Positions 31,529 through 44,264 of a DNA stretch of 64,000 nt are shown piece after piece. The notes beneath the pieces were generated by a model that saw only the letters and a program-made list of their open reading frames with translations, did no database searches and was not told the DNA's origin. Every line of letters starts with the position of its first letter. Position 1 is the stretch's first letter. The translations under genes and the position numbers were made by a program. The DNA is from Oscheius sp. JU75 (lineage: Eukaryota; Nematoda; Chromadorea; Rhabditida; Rhabditidae), in NCBI GenBank assembly GCA_037178855.1, contig JASJZC010000005.1, positions 8,990,001 to 9,054,000 of the forward strand. The letters are read 5' to 3'.

Positions 31529-33007
31529 CTAAGAAAGATGGGTACCTTGTTGGCAAACGACAGGCTTCATGAAAACTCCTTTTGCAGTCTGCCATTGTCC
31601 ATTGAATACGTAGCCTTCAGCATCTCGAATCATCCACAATGCAGTCCCTTGATTCGGATACATATCTACAACGGTTATCTTTTGCTAGCCGATCCACTTA
31701 CTTGTCTTGAAGTTCAAAAAATCAGTAGCTACTGTGCCGTCAGCCCATGTGCAAGCGGAGCTGTTGATCGAAGGACAGTAAAGACCAATCCAGGGATAGT
31801 TTGGAAGAGTTCGTGCAACCTCCGAGAAGTGTAATAGGAAGGAATTTAACTCGGAACTATCAATCTTGACTATGTGTGCCCCGTCGTTATTACAGAAGGC
31901 TTCAGCGTCGGTGAATAGGCGGGGAATTGGATCCATCTGAAATACAAGAGAAAACTTCTACACCACTGTTGAAAGACTAGGCCAAGATTCGCGTTTAACA
32001 ATATCACAATTTTCTACTTATCCAAAATCTGGCCGACCACTTCTTCGAAAATTATGTTACATACTTTTCAACATGTTACCTTCCCCTTGGGATGGACATT
32101 CTAAAACTTTCTACAACCGCTACTATTGTGCAGGATCGGAAGCATTGAATACCTCAAACTTGGGTAATTGATCCAACGAAGTAACAATGTTTCGGGTATT
32201 GAGGAGGGCTGTGTAGCGAGATGATACGGTCAAAAACCTCAAAAACTGGGGCTCGAGAGGATGAAGATCCCGCTGCGCAATGGCGCTGTGATCAGAACAA
32301 TACATAAACCGCTACAATCGGGACTCTTATGGCACACCCTTTTATCTATGAATTCTTGGTCACGGCTTACCTTGTAACATTTGCAGTTACCACCAAACAT
32401 GGTGTAGCCATTATTACATTGTCCTAGAAATACCATACTTTTTCCCCGTCTTCAAAAAGGTACCTATGCAAGTGTTTTCTCCAGATGTTGGTTCCAGTAC
32501 ATGTACCGGTTTGGCTTCACAAATGAATCCAGCCGGCTCTCCGCCAGTATTTCCTTGACTGAAATGCAGCATTAGGTAGGGATTTTCTGCAAACTCACTA
32601 CCAGCCAGGAGTTCCAGGCTTCACATAAGCGTAAGTTAACCCATTAGAGGGAGCCAATCCCTGGCCAGGTGCCCAATTAATGTAAGGAGACTTGATTCCG
32701 CTGTCCCAATAGAACGAGGATCCATCACTTTGGTAGCCAATAAAAGTGTTGGATTCGATGGTATTGGACAAGTAATTATTCAAAAAACCATTGGACACGG
32801 TGGCCAGATAACCATAGTTCCAGTGACAGTAGTCTTGAGCTTTATTGAAAGTGGTTTTGTCGGATACGTACAAATAGCACCTGAACTATTGTTCATAAGT
32901 TTTGGGAAAACCTACATGTCAAAACTACTAACGTAGCTGTAGTTTGGAGGACAGTTAGCCTTTATAGGCTGCAAGAAAGCTGCAGCTAGCAATACGTAAA
33001 GCAGCAT
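31529..33007 (-). CDS. Secreted protein with two C-type lectin-like domains
   Basis: Exons in minus order: 32933-33007, 32599-32885, 32464-32558, 32371-32423, 31702-31936, 31529-31665; 293 residues. A signal peptide (MLLYVLLAAAFLQPIKA) is followed by a first domain (residues about 18-135: NCPPNY, then CYLYV, AQDYC, INWAPGQG, GFICEA) and a second (about 136-293: QCNNGYTMFGG, AEAFC, WIGLYC, TALWMIRD, VVCQQ). The WIGL-type core and four-cysteine pattern mark the fold; neither domain has a clear EPN or QPD sugar-binding triplet, so the ligand is unknown. In nematodes such clec genes often act in gut defence. A 434-nt intron separates the halves of domain 2. Confidence 0.88.
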
Positions 33008-33565
33008 GATTGGCAACAATTCCTCCTGATAAATGTGCAAATACGCTTACAAGCCGATAAGCAAATGGGGGAGAATTAAGTACTTGTGATGTTAGATTAA
33101 GGTTTCTCTAACTTCCATACAAATTGAAACATTGTAAACCGTATACATGCCAAATTAAAGACGACTACTGTTATATGAAAAGGAAAACTGGAACTTTAGA
33201 CACTGAAAAAAATAAAAAGGCTCAAGGCCAGTTTCACGATAGAACAACATCCAACTCAACAGGCGTGAGCTCGAAAGAAAACATAAAAACATGTGGCCAA
33301 AATACGTAGAATCAATAAAATTGCTGTGATATACGAGATTTCCGTGGATTCGGAAAGTTTGAAAAACAAGATCAAGTTTTTCACAGGCGAAAAAATTTGA
33401 AATTCCAAATCAACTCCCTATTAACAGTTGTTCTATGATAATGACCAATAGACATACAATGTAATTTATCTTTTGCAAACTTATAGACACGCTTGAAATT
33501 CGAATTACACACACGTAAAAGCTCCATCAGACTAACAAATAACTGAATCTTGACTATTAGCTCTT
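33008..33565. other. Intergenic stretch between two minus-strand genes
   Basis: AT-rich; no gene seen. Holds the lectin promoter and the 3' end of the EGF-type gene. Confidence 0.45.
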
Positions 33566-34686
33566 TTATACAGCTTCAGCTTTCGCCTTGAGTAAATGCC
33601 TCAGTGCACCATCAGTGATTGTCACGTTCTGTCCACCCAGCATCATGCCAATCCTCTTCACCTTAAAATATGCTCCTTTGTGGTGAACAAACAAGCAAAC
33701 CTCTCTCTTTTTAGCCATCTTTTCACACCACCAATAGGTCAGACACATAGGAATCAGAGCCAGGGCTCCTAGAGGTCCAATTTGATACATCTGAAGCAAT
33801 GTTTTGTTTGAAATGCATAAGTTAAGGTACCTTATTGTTGTAATAGGAATAGACCCTTGTTGTAGTGAGATTGGTACAAAACTCTCCAATGTAGGGAGGA
33901 TTGCAAATACAATCAGTGCCTCTCGGACTAACCTCACCGTTGACACATTCTATATTTTCACAATAATCGCCAGTGTAGTGGGGCATACAGTTACGACATC
34001 TGGAAATGGGAAATCGAAAAAAATAAAGAATTGAAGCTTACTTTCCATCAGCATAACGGAAATAACTGTCGCACATCTTTTTCTTCTCGCAGAAGTCACC
34101 GACGTACTCGGGCGCGCATTCACACTGGCCGTCGACAACAACTTCTCCGTGGATACAGCTGAAAAAGATTGGCTTATTACTTGGAAGATAATGAAAGTGT
34201 CTGAAGTTTACTCAAGTTTCTCACTTATTAAATATTCGTTTTGATATGTGCTTTTGCGAAATTAGTCTAAAAACGTTGTTGCGTTCGGCCTGATTAACAA
34301 AAGAAGACTGATTGAAAAAGGGGTCTGTCCCCGTGCGTAAGCGTAGAATCGATAACCTCGTTTCATTGCGTCATTTTGTATCTTATTCAGACCGAGGATT
34401 CCTTTTTCAGCACTACAGGTTCATACGTTCCATCCTTTTAAGTTCTGTTGCCCCTCAACATTTGAACACAACAAACAGTCAATCGAATTACGGGATCAAC
34501 AGTCTGAGAAAAATATTGTTACCAACGTCACGGCCATACAATTATAGTTGAAGAGAAAACTCACACAATAGTGTTTGCTCTTCTGTTGGCTCCTTTGTGT
34601 TTCAGATCCTGTTCAAAGTTGGGAATTTTAGCAGAAACAATTGTCAACAAAACAATAAGAAATGAAGATATCCTGTAGTCAAGCAT
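33566..34686 (-). CDS. Single-pass membrane protein with EGF-like cysteine repeats
   Basis: Exons in minus order: 34565-34686, 34042-34158, 33831-33999, 33701-33790, 33566-33661; 197 residues. A signal peptide (residues 1-19) is followed by two or three EGF-like units with typical spacing (CECAPEYVGDFCE, CRNCMPHYTGDYCE, CICNPPYIGEFC), then a membrane segment (about 143-160: IGPLGALALIPMCLTYWW) and a short basic inner tail. It is probably a small adhesion or surface protein of a nematode-specific type; I do not recognise an orthologue. All joins keep frame. Confidence 0.82.
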
Positions 34687-37269
34687 CTCTGAAAACTTGT
34701 AAAACCATGAAGATTAACCAAGAATTCAAATAAATACAAAAGAGTTAGCTTCTGAACATAACCAAGATCAAATCCTAACAGTAGGAGGTGTTCAAAAAGA
34801 AGTTGGTAAGGTGTGATGGAAAAGTACGCTGTCTGATAGGGTCGTCGCTAATGGGCAATTGAAAACCACAAAGATGTTACAACGGTCATCAAAGTTCGTT
34901 CCCAAAGGGGCCACTAAATTGAAATGTCTCTAAAGAGGAACAAAAAGTGGGCTTTTCGAGGTGGTAGATGGCGGGGTGAAAGTGATGGTTACAAGTCAAG
35001 GTCATGGCTGCGAACCTAGTTTTGAACAAACAAGCGTGGTGCGAAAACTTCAATGGCAGTTTAAGATTTTAAGATTCCGATATTAGAGAGTCAAACAGAA
35101 GAAAACAGCAGTAAGATTCCTTTGTCACTGTCCGACATCGTAGGGTCTTCTTCCTTGCATCTGCTGTTCACAAGTGTCTGATTATGAGCTGGCGAAGGGT
35201 TTTATCAAGTTTTTGTTACAAACCGATAAATGAGAAGCCGTAAGAATGGCTGTTTCGGATCAGTTTTTCGACCTTTGATATATTTAATGGGACCTGAAAA
35301 CTAAGCAAAACTTTAGTTTAATTTGCTAACTTCCAAGGAAGAGTATAAACACACCGCAATCGTTTATGGCGGCGCTCTGAACCTCCATAGAAAGCACCTT
35401 CAGTTGAAACAAAGATTGGGGGATGTACAAAGGTTGCAAAAAAAGGTGATGCCACCCGAGTTGGTAGAAGACATCTTTACTGGCATTACCTACAGCTTGT
35501 AAAGCACGGAAAAGAAGAACAGTATGTTTGATAATCAGGAGAACACATTTAAAGAAGAGCTACTGCCGCTACAATGATCGTAACAAATCAGGTTTATAGC
35601 GACTGGAGAGAATTCAGCGAAGGGCAACAGACGATTTAAAGGTCGCAGAAAAGTTTTGGGACGCCGGACGGGACTATCGCCAATAAGTGATGACAACCAG
35701 TTGCATAGATCGGGAGCGATCTATAAAAAGAAACTAGAGTATGTTTCTTTGATAGTTAAAAGTTTCTACTCCTTTTTACTAATGTGTTATTGGATATTGA
35801 AAAAAGTAACTAGAACAATATACTTCATCAAATTACTTAAAATGCGCGACGCAAAATCGAAGTAATTTGTACGCGTGGAACACACTGTGATAAAGTCGGA
35901 GAAAAAAGGAGAGAGAAAGAAAAGCTACCTTTGGTCTTACTGATATTTCAACTGTGAATCTGTAAATTCTTGGTATCTTTCCGTAGATGTTTTCATCCAG
36001 GAGAGGGGGGACTTAGGAGGAACTTATATAACAAAGGAGCATCATACACTGGTAGAAACCCAGCCCCAGTTTTATGATTTTTTTTGTTTCAACGGTAAAA
36101 GCTAGTGGTTGGTTACCAAACTGACCGAAATCGTTAATCAGTTAAAAACGAAACTGTTCGCTTCCCATCAGTGAGTCGAACAGTTTAAAACGGCTACAAA
36201 TAACATTGATTGTTTCGGCTGTAACCTTTAGCTAAAGACAGAGATCAGTTTCTCGGCAAGGGTCGCAGCACTTTTGGATTATTCAGATGACTATATCGTA
36301 AATGTTTTCCAGACCAACCGGATAAATTTCGAACTTTGGAAGAAAACAACGCCTACTCACCTCCCGAGGTCATTTCCTCGTCACAATTGTTTCAAGACTG
36401 ACTTCAACTAATTTGTTTTCAGCGCTCGAAGAACCTCGAAGCAATAAGGACGGAGAACAGAGTCGTAGCCACACTTTTTCGTGGAAAGTCATTACGATTG
36501 TGGCAGGAATGGCCCAAGATAAGGACTGTGAAAACGAACTTGTTCCCAGAACGTTTGTCTTTTCTGTCAGTTTTAGAGGTCATTTCCTAGAAGGGAGACC
36601 GGAGATCCGTGCTGGAATTTGAAACCGTCTGAGGGTCAGAAGACGGCTACTCGTCTTGTCCCATCAAATATCGAGGCTGAGAATTCTGAAGAAGTTAGTG
36701 TAAGAAAGTTTTTCGGAAGACGGTACTTGCGTTCGTCGTACGGTGACCCAAGAATTCTTTGAAGACTGTACGAGAAAACGTTGTTTGATAGTTTCAACAG
36801 AGCCATCATCAAATTCTCTAACTACTGTACGTGATCAAGGCTCAAAAACAGGGAAGAGGAAGACTGCGGTGTTCCAAAACATTATCAACAGTTCATTTGG
36901 CTACCCACAGGTGTCAGACCTCCGTCAATTGAGGCATTCTGCTGCGATCTCCCACACGGTACTTACATGAAAACTCATAACTTCCTCCTACTTAATCAAA
37001 TAGGCTTCTTCTCTTCCTCTTTTCACCGTCACAAAGACTGCTTTTCTTTGTCTCGTTTAAGATCTACGTGTGTGTTCTCTTCTGGGACTCATTAGTGTCC
37101 CATTTGAGCGGACACATTCAAAAAGTGAGGACGAGGGGCGGCGCCTGGATTCCTGGCTACTCCAGAGGCAGTCAGTCTTATTTTGTATGCAGCCCGGCTT
37201 GCAGCTTCTTTCCGAACAGCGAGTCCTATTAATAGTCCTCTTAATTGCAGTAAGACAAAGGATCAGAAG
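34687..37269. other. 2.6-kb stretch without recognised gene
   Basis: Several open frames of 60-80 codons but none with a recognisable motif or splice chain. The left half (34790-35480) has a coding-like composition without a usable frame and could be decayed sequence. The right end carries the promoter of the small peptide gene, with a CTTAATTGCAG acceptor near 37250. Confidence 0.45.
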
Positions 37270-37512
37270 ATGCTTCGTGCTTTGGTCCTACTTGTTCTCC
37301 TGATGGCCGTCTCAATTAGTGCTATGCCGTCTTCAAATCTTAGAGGATACGGTGAGTTTTAGCAACAAAACCACTGCACGCTTTTTCATAAAAAAAAAAG
37401 CTGAAACGGTCTGGGTAGAAGCTGCACTAACTTTGAACTTTTGTTTCTTTTAGAGATGTGGCCTCTAGATCTCGCCCTTGAAGAACTGGAACGAAAGTTG
37501 ACTAAAGGCTGA
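37270..37512 (+). CDS. Small secreted peptide, isoform with near last exon
   Basis: Exon 1 (37270-37351) encodes a clear signal peptide (MLRALVLLVLLMAVSISAMP) and SSNLRGY. Spliced to 37454-37512 it gives a 46-residue protein with a short acidic and leucine-rich mature part ending ELERKLTKG. A TTGCAG acceptor lies 19 bases before the ATG. Size and form suit a neuropeptide-like or antimicrobial peptide precursor; no dibasic-flanked repeated peptide is seen, so the class is open. Confidence 0.6.
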
Positions 37513-38264
37513 GAAACGGTGATTATGTTCCAGTCTACTTTAGACTGTTCACTAGACCGAACTGCAAGTTTGTTCTCTAATTTGCACAATATCCTATCAG
37601 AAATAGCAGTCGGTGCAGTGTCTGATGCAAAATCATATAATCAATTAGGAAACACCCACCCCGTATACACCCTTGCAAATAGTCTCAACTTTCAACGCTA
37701 AGTCACTTATAAGATCGGCAGTGATTGGATATGATCATGTTTAATATTGAAAAGATTCTTTTCCAAACATCCTTTACACTTTACTCTTCAACGTAATAAG
37801 ACGAGTGCTTTCGCCATGTCCCTAACGCCAATCATAAGCCAATGCATTTTAAACAGGTACTCTAGCACAATCTTATCTGTTTCTATCCTTCCTTTTAGTT
37901 TTGCTTCCCTTCCCGTCGTTAGTCGAGCGCTGCTTCTTTCCTCATTTTCAAAATGAATATTTAATAATTTCCGTTTATTGCTCGTTAATAACTTCGGAAT
38001 CATGTTAGCATTAGACCCCTATAAAAAATTAATTCTTTCAATTGACAGAGTGCGGGACCTCACATGACGGCCCTTTTACGCGAGTCCGCAGTTCCTAGCC
38101 AGCCGGAACTGCTTTCCGGGAGCAGCCGATCGTGGAAAATGACAAACTGACATTTTTTTTTAGGAAACTACGGGCCAGCATGGCTTCGAAAAATGTACAA
38201 GCCTGATGGAATGGCGAATTTCGAATCCGCTGTCGTTCCTATTGATCTAGATGTGTTACAATGA
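37270..38264 (+). CDS. Small secreted peptide, isoform with far last exon
   Basis: The same exon 1 (37270-37351) joins in frame to 38164-38264, giving 60 residues: signal peptide, then NYGPAWLRKMYKPDG and an acidic end. The acceptor is a strong T-run plus TAG, and GAATAAAAT follows the stop within 15 bases, which marks this as a genuine last exon. The two last exons are unrelated in sequence, so they would be alternative terminal exons; otherwise the near exon belongs to this gene and the far one to an unseen second gene. Confidence 0.55.
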
Positions 38265-38472
38265 AGACTGTGAATAAAATATTGTTGACATGAAGTCCAG
38301 TGTTCTGACGATATTCAGAGACAGAAAGTCCGAGAGCTATGCTTTTTCCAGAATGATAGAGTTTCATAAGTATTCAATGTACAAAACACAGTTAACAGAA
38401 GGTGAAAAATAGCGGATTAATAGAAACAAGGACATACTTTGAGAATTAATCAAAATCCAAACCAAGATTACA

Positions 38473-40134
38473 CTAGCTTTCAAGCCACATAGGGTCAAAC
38501 TCATGTTCGGTTAGAAAGTCAGTAATTATTTTACAATATTCACCGGGATCGTGTGAATACAAACTATCTACGAGAGTACTATAATCCACGACGGTAAATT
38601 TTTTGAAAAAAATTTCTACAAATGCAAAATTACGAAGAAAGTAAAGGAAGCTGACTACAATATGGTCCAGTTGGAATTTGCATGGTAAACAAACAAGCTC
38701 AACAAATAAATTGCGAATGCATACAAACAAAAGTTTCTCATTTGGGAGCATGATGAAAAAGATGGAGACTGATTCTCTGAGTCCATCTTCGTCTCGAGGC
38801 ACGAATTTGTCGAACATTTTGACCAAACCATTTACATTCTTGGAAACAGTGAGGTCGCTATCTTCTTTGGCCAACGTCATAGATTCCAGCTTTTCTAGCC
38901 CATGAATACTGATGTGCTAAAGAGATTGGGTTAGCAGTATCGTCAGGGCTGAAGTTTACAAATTGTAAGTCTTAGGCGCATAGAATACATCTAGCCATTT
39001 TTGTAGATGTTTTGTATATAAACGTGTAACTGAACGTACGCATGCTGAAAGTTTAGCGCTCCGCGTCTAGAATGTAACTACAGTCCATAGCTTTCGAGAG
39101 AGACTAGGTGAAGGATACAACCTACGATGAAGAATTCACAAATAATCTCACCTCTAGAAATTTGGCCAACTTTGTATCGATTTCGTCACCATCAACTCCA
39201 TTAATACCCAAAATTTTGCTCCACCGGAAGCGGTCAAAGATGATAAAATCAAGAGACGCTTCAGTGACATAAAATTCACGGAAAGAAACATCAGTACAGT
39301 ACTAAAAGTATCTCTGCTATCTCGAACCAATACTCTTGACTCACAATGGGAAGATCCTGCACAATTTCTGGGCACGAATGTAGCATTTTGACATCGTAGA
39401 AAAGAACGAGTTGGTCTTTGACCAGATACCATAAAGCTGCAGTAAGCTCAGGACTCGGGCACTTCAGTTCCAAAGTTTCGCATTGTAGAAGGATTCCGGG
39501 AGAAAAGTTCTCTATCAAAATAAGAAGATCCTCTTTGATTTCGATAGTCTAAAAACAATGTTTCACATTGTGAAATCTTCCAACCATGACAATCTTCCGG
39601 AAAAACGTGCAACACAATTGAACAGCCGGCAAATAACATTCGTATCTCTCGTCTTCGTATTTTGAAGCGAGACTGCGAATTGTATCTGAGTCACTGTCAG
39701 AGTTTTCTTCTTCGCTGTCAGACACGGGCTCGGAATCATTCTCATCAATCAGGGCGAAATAATCTTTTCGATCCACTAAATACCAGCTTACTATGGAAAA
39801 CATCTAGGTTTTTACTAACACCTTTAAAATTGATGCATACCAGTTTTTTAGAAGAAAGATACGGCCATACGTCCGGAATACAAACCACCTTGACGCTCAG
39901 TTGCGATAATTCCGAAGCCCTGATTTTCTTCTGGTTGTAATAGACAAAAAGGTCCATCTTTTTACAAGTTCTTCGCAGACGAGTCAGAGCTTCAGCAAAC
40001 ACCTGGAACAAATTCACTGAACCAATAGTAAATCATCTGGCAATGTACCTTGACGCAGAACAACATGAACATACTTTTTGCATCACCTGTAAAAGATGTT
40101 CGTTTAGAAGTGAACTGATGGGAAAGGGCTCCAT
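38473..40134 (-). CDS. Intracellular protein of unknown function, possibly F-box/FTH-like
   Basis: Exons in minus order: 40087-40134, 39822-40002, 39585-39775, 39345-39548, 39152-39301, 38473-38916; all joins keep frame and give 405 residues. There is no signal peptide. An acidic Asp/Ser run (SEPVSDSEEENSDSDSD) lies near residues 90-105. The rest alternates hydrophobic strands and helices, a pattern like nematode F-box-associated or FTH domains (for example LELKCPSPELTAALW and EFYVTEASLDFIIF), but no F-box was found. A longer start at 40297 would add an N-terminal hydrophobic stretch. The family assignment is weak. Confidence 0.62.
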
Positions 40135-40384
40135 TTTTTGCTGAACGGTCTGAAAGCAAATACCAAGTTGCTGAATGTGATACTGACACAAAAATATAGG
40201 TATACGTAATCAGAAGAAATTTCAAATGCGTTAATCGATAGACCAAAGCAGTTTTGAATGAAAAGAAAGGATGCTGCTTCGGTCTTTTCACTGTCAATAG
40301 CTAAGATAACGCCGCACAGTCAGTGAAGAACAAATACACAAAACCATAAGCCTTGTGCAAAAATGTTTATTAACAAGAGAGAAT

Positions 40385-41499
40385 TTAATATCCAGGAGCA
40401 AGACGGGGATTGGGGCAGTGATCGCAAGATCCAGGAGCTCCATTGTCTCCGTTGGGTCCAGGGGATCCAGCTTGCCCGTTCTGTCCGGGCTGTCCAGGGC
40501 TGCCAGGAAGACCTGGTGGTCCAGCTTGACCAGCCTTTCCGTCCTCTCCAGGTCCGCCAGGAGGGCCGGACGGTCCAGGTGGTCCAGGACGTCCAGGGGC
40601 TCCGGGTCTTCCGGGAGGTCCAACCTCCGTACGGTAGCTTCCAGGCTCACCAGGAGGTCCAGGACGTCCGGCCTGTCCGGGCTGTCCAGGCATTCCGGGG
40701 TTTCCACGTGCACCCTGGTCTCCGGGCTTTCCGTCCTCTCCGTTGTTTCCAGGCGGGCCGGGTGGTCCATCGGGTCCAGGAGGTCCCTTCGGACCGGCAT
40801 CTCCTGGAGGAGCTTCGCATGGACACTGGGGTGGGAACAGGCTCTGAGGATCCGGTCCAGGCGGGGCAGGGGGTCCAGGAGGTCCAATCTCTCCTGGAGT
40901 TCCATCTATACCATCAACTCCATCGCGACCAGCATCTCCAGCCTGTCCAGGAGGACCACGGTGGCAAGTACAACAGCCTCCACCAGTGTTGCTGGCAACC
41001 TCAACAGCAGCCGAGGGGTTGTCGTATCCGACTGGCTGGTCACGAAGCTCCTGATCGTGCAGACGACGGGCCCAGAAGTCGGCTAGAGTATCTCTGAATC
41101 GGTATTAACAAGGTGGAATTGAGGATAGGTACCTCTTCTCGAGACGCCTGTGGGAAAGAACAATGTCGGCAAGTCTGTTCACATCACGCTTTCCTCCAGT
41201 TTCAATGTCAAGCATCTCTCTCCACATGTCACGGGCACGGGCCTGAAAAGAGACGTACAGATATAGTACAAAGAAGGTACTCGAGTGCTTTGAAACTGTG
41301 CAATTTCGGATATGAGTCATAGTGTAAAAAAGATTACCTGACAGAACTCCAAATCGAGTTGAACCTGAGACTCCAGAGTCTGAATATAGTGCAGGACCAG
41401 AGGGAAGGTGAGAAGACATGAACTGAGAGCAACAGTCGAAAAAACAACAGCTGCAAAGGCGACGGGACGCAACGATCGTCGCTTCTCGTCGTCCGACAT
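40385..41499 (-). CDS. Cuticle collagen
   Basis: Exons in minus order: 41338-41499, 41133-41242, 40385-41093; 326 residues. The N domain has RRSLRPVAF (a basic, subtilisin-like cleavage area) before a membrane or signal segment. Gly-X-Y blocks begin after CCTCHRG near residue 135, are broken at CPCEAPPG and a YRTE interruption, and end with [13 protein letters not shown], a common nematode collagen tail. The product is exported by the hypodermis into cuticle. Exon 1 has the same length (162 nt) as that of the collagen at 7360 although the sequences differ. A TATA box lies only 37-42 bases before the ATG, which would leave a very short leader. Confidence 0.95.
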
Positions 41500-41535
41500 G
41501 ACTGGCGCCAATCCGCTCCCCTCCACCCTACAGCT

Positions 41536-41541
41536 CTTATA
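41536..41541 (-). promoter_or_regulatory. TATA box of the second collagen
   Basis: TATAAG on the minus strand, 37 bases upstream of the collagen ATG at 41499. With usual spacing, transcription would start within about ten bases of the ATG. Confidence 0.5.
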
Positions 41542-41542
41542 G

Positions 41543-42713
41543 CCCAAGGGGACCGGTATGCCGTTCCGCCGCGGTGACCGTCTCTCAGATCTCCCGTTTT
41601 GGCGCGCTCTCTCCGCTCTAAGTAAGAAGTCTCTCACGGGAAATGCCAAGAAGAGATGATGGTTTGAGAGAACTACAGATTGAAGCATTGTAAAGGGGCT
41701 AAAGGACGTGACGCACGGTTAATCTGCTAAGAGTAAGATAAAAGGTTTACTGTTCTGTTTTAAAGATATAGCGTTTGAACTGAATTCAAATAAATAACAA
41801 TGTTTACTGTTCAGGCTACTTTCCATTGTATTTTGCGAAACAGACTTTTGATGGTTCAGCTAAGCGTGAAGATTAATCCCTCCTCGGTTAGATATGCTCT
41901 CACGATAATCTACGAGTATCCTTTTTCGTGCTTCTTTTTATGTCAAACTGCGTTAATTGAAAGCACTTCTCGTCATATTGTAATCGAAAAAGTCGTCTGA
42001 TTAACTAGACCTTTTTGCATGTGTAGTTGGCCCATGCTCCCCTCTTTTTTCGAGTTTGTCGTCACAGCCATTACTTTCTCATATTTACAAGCTAAAGTGT
42101 GTGAAAGGGAGCTTCAGTCGCGATTAATCCTGAAAGTACTTTTTCTGCTGTTGGTAATTAAGCAAAGGATATTAAGCGAACCAACCTCACACTTCCTATA
42201 CATCGAGTGATGATGCTTAGCATGTTTTTTTCTGTCTGCCAGTTCTACAACCGAAAAAAAATCTGTATGATTAACAGTTCTGTTGAACTAAACGTAGCTC
42301 AACTGGTTAGTGGTATCTTACAGCGTCATTTGATTTTGACAGTATCAAGGCTATCATTTCTTTCCAAAAATACTTATTCATCTTTCAGTGACAGAAATCT
42401 GGCTGATTACAGTCTTCAATGGCAATAACTGTTTTGCTGACCAGTTTAAGCTTCACTGGTCATTGTTCACATTTGTGCCCAACCGAAACTAAGGGATCTC
42501 TGATCCCAATAACCACTTTGTGGAAAAGTACCCTGTGTGAATCGGTGACCCTGGGAAAAGTTCTCATGAAAACATTAGGGTCACGGAACGCTTTAACTTC
42601 CTTCTAAACTGCTCGGATCTGTGCTCTCTAATTCAGAAACGTGAAACTGTTTTCCAATTTATTTGTTTAATCGAATGCTTCCAGACAACTGACTTGATAT
42701 CGAACATCAACAG
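41543..42713. other. Stretch without recognised gene
   Basis: AT-rich sequence between a minus-strand collagen and a plus-strand chemoreceptor. A partial tRNA A-box-like string near 42294 has no matching B box or cloverleaf. Confidence 0.45.
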
Positions 42714-44264
42714 ATGGCGATGGGTGAAGCAGCCTTCATAGCCTGTCGTGTTCACGATGTTGCTGTTACCACTATTTCTGTTTTCTGCAATATTTTTGTT
42801 CTATATGTAGCTGCTTTGAAATCCAAAAAGCACGACACATACAGATACTATCTACTCGTCTGTTCTCTTTTGAATATAGCCTACTCGCTGATTATGTTCC
42901 TAATTGATCCGGTAAGAATATCAAAGCAGCTTTTGGAAAGCTAACTCAGGAAATACATGCTGACACTGAGATTGTGATACTGTATTCGGATCAGACAATA
43001 TTTCATCACGAGGTAGGGGAAACGGTTCTGCTTCTGTTCTGGACACTGTCTCCACTACTTCTTCTCGCTACAACGACACAGTTTATATACAGATACGTGG
43101 CTATTTGTAGGTGAGGAAGCGTGTGAAAATATGTTAGTGCTCAAAACCACACTCGGCAGTGGCTTTCCCGTACCATCTCTGCGTGCGCTATAAAGGCATC
43201 AATTTTTAGCTGTTTTTGAGCGACATGCTGCCCTTTATTGGAAGCGTCTATTATTGTTTTTCTAGGTGTTTTCCAGTTGTATAAGACTTTTTCAGAGGTC
43301 ACTGCCAATCTAATTCCATTCATATACTCCCAGTGATTTCTACCCTTCTCTCTCTATTCTTTGGCTTTGCAACTTTCAAATATCTCGGAACCGGAAGGCA
43401 TCTGGAAGACGATCTCTACGACCATATGATGAATGTACATAACGTTGATGTTAGAATAGTTTCCATGATTGGACTCGAAATGCTAGTATGTCGAAGTCTC
43501 GAAGCTATTAAATCTAATTTTTAGGACGAAGGTGTTTGGATGATTCCTGCCCTGCTCTTTATCGGAGGATTGTTCGGTTCCTACATTCTAATGACACTCA
43601 TTATGCTTTTCTGTCTCAGTGCAATCTACAGAAAATGGTACCATCACTACAGTGCAGCTACAGCTGTACAAGTGCAGATTGTAAAAACACTGGTCGTACA
43701 GGCACGTTACTTGATATTGCATTAGTGAACATATTTTCAGGGAATCGCCCCTCTACTCTTCAATTTAGTACCAATAATGTTGTTTATTGTACTGCCACTG
43801 GCCGGTATACATCTCTCCGATTACATTCATCTCGTATTATCGAGTAAGTAAACCATAAGTACGTTAAAATAGAAACTCGGATAGTCCATAAAACTAGCTT
43901 ATGTAAGTTATTCATTATCTGAAAAATCTTTACATCCTTGTGACTGTTTTTGCGGTGTACAAGCTGCATTTAACAGCATTTCCAACCATTCATTAATCTT
44001 TTTGCAAACCTGATTTTCATGCAGAACACAAGAAGTCCTTCATTTTAATGTGATCAAATGGGAATATCAAGCCAATTTTCAGTAATCGCTTGGCTTCCTC
44101 TGGTTAGTGCTTTAGCAACACTGCTTCTTATTCGGCAGTACAAACTACGCTTCTACGCATTTCTGTGCTGCAGAAGTGATGCCACAATCACGAGTCTTAG
44201 CTCTAGAATTGGAGCCACATCTACCTCCAGAAACACAGGCCGCACGCTACAGACTGGTCGATAA
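42714..44264 (+). CDS. Serpentine chemoreceptor, Str/Srd-like
   Basis: Exons 42714-42911, 42950-43110, 43296-43485, 43525-43701, 43741-43843, 44083-44264; about 336 residues. Hydrophobic segments near residues 15-35, 45-62, 90-115, 130-145, 185-210, 243-265 and 275-292 suggest seven membrane passes. QFIYRYVAIC after segment 3 and a LPLVSALATLLLIRQYK segment 7 resemble the Str/Srd superfamily. The fourth intron starts with GC (43702), the only choice that keeps frame. The start is an ATG directly after a CAACAG acceptor; a second ATG is two codons later. The tail is rich in Ser, Thr and Arg. Confidence 0.78.

Noticed and set aside
42290..42365. tRNA-like A-box string
   Set aside because: TAGCTCAACTGGTTAGTGG resembles an A box, but no B box, acceptor stem or anticodon arm follows.
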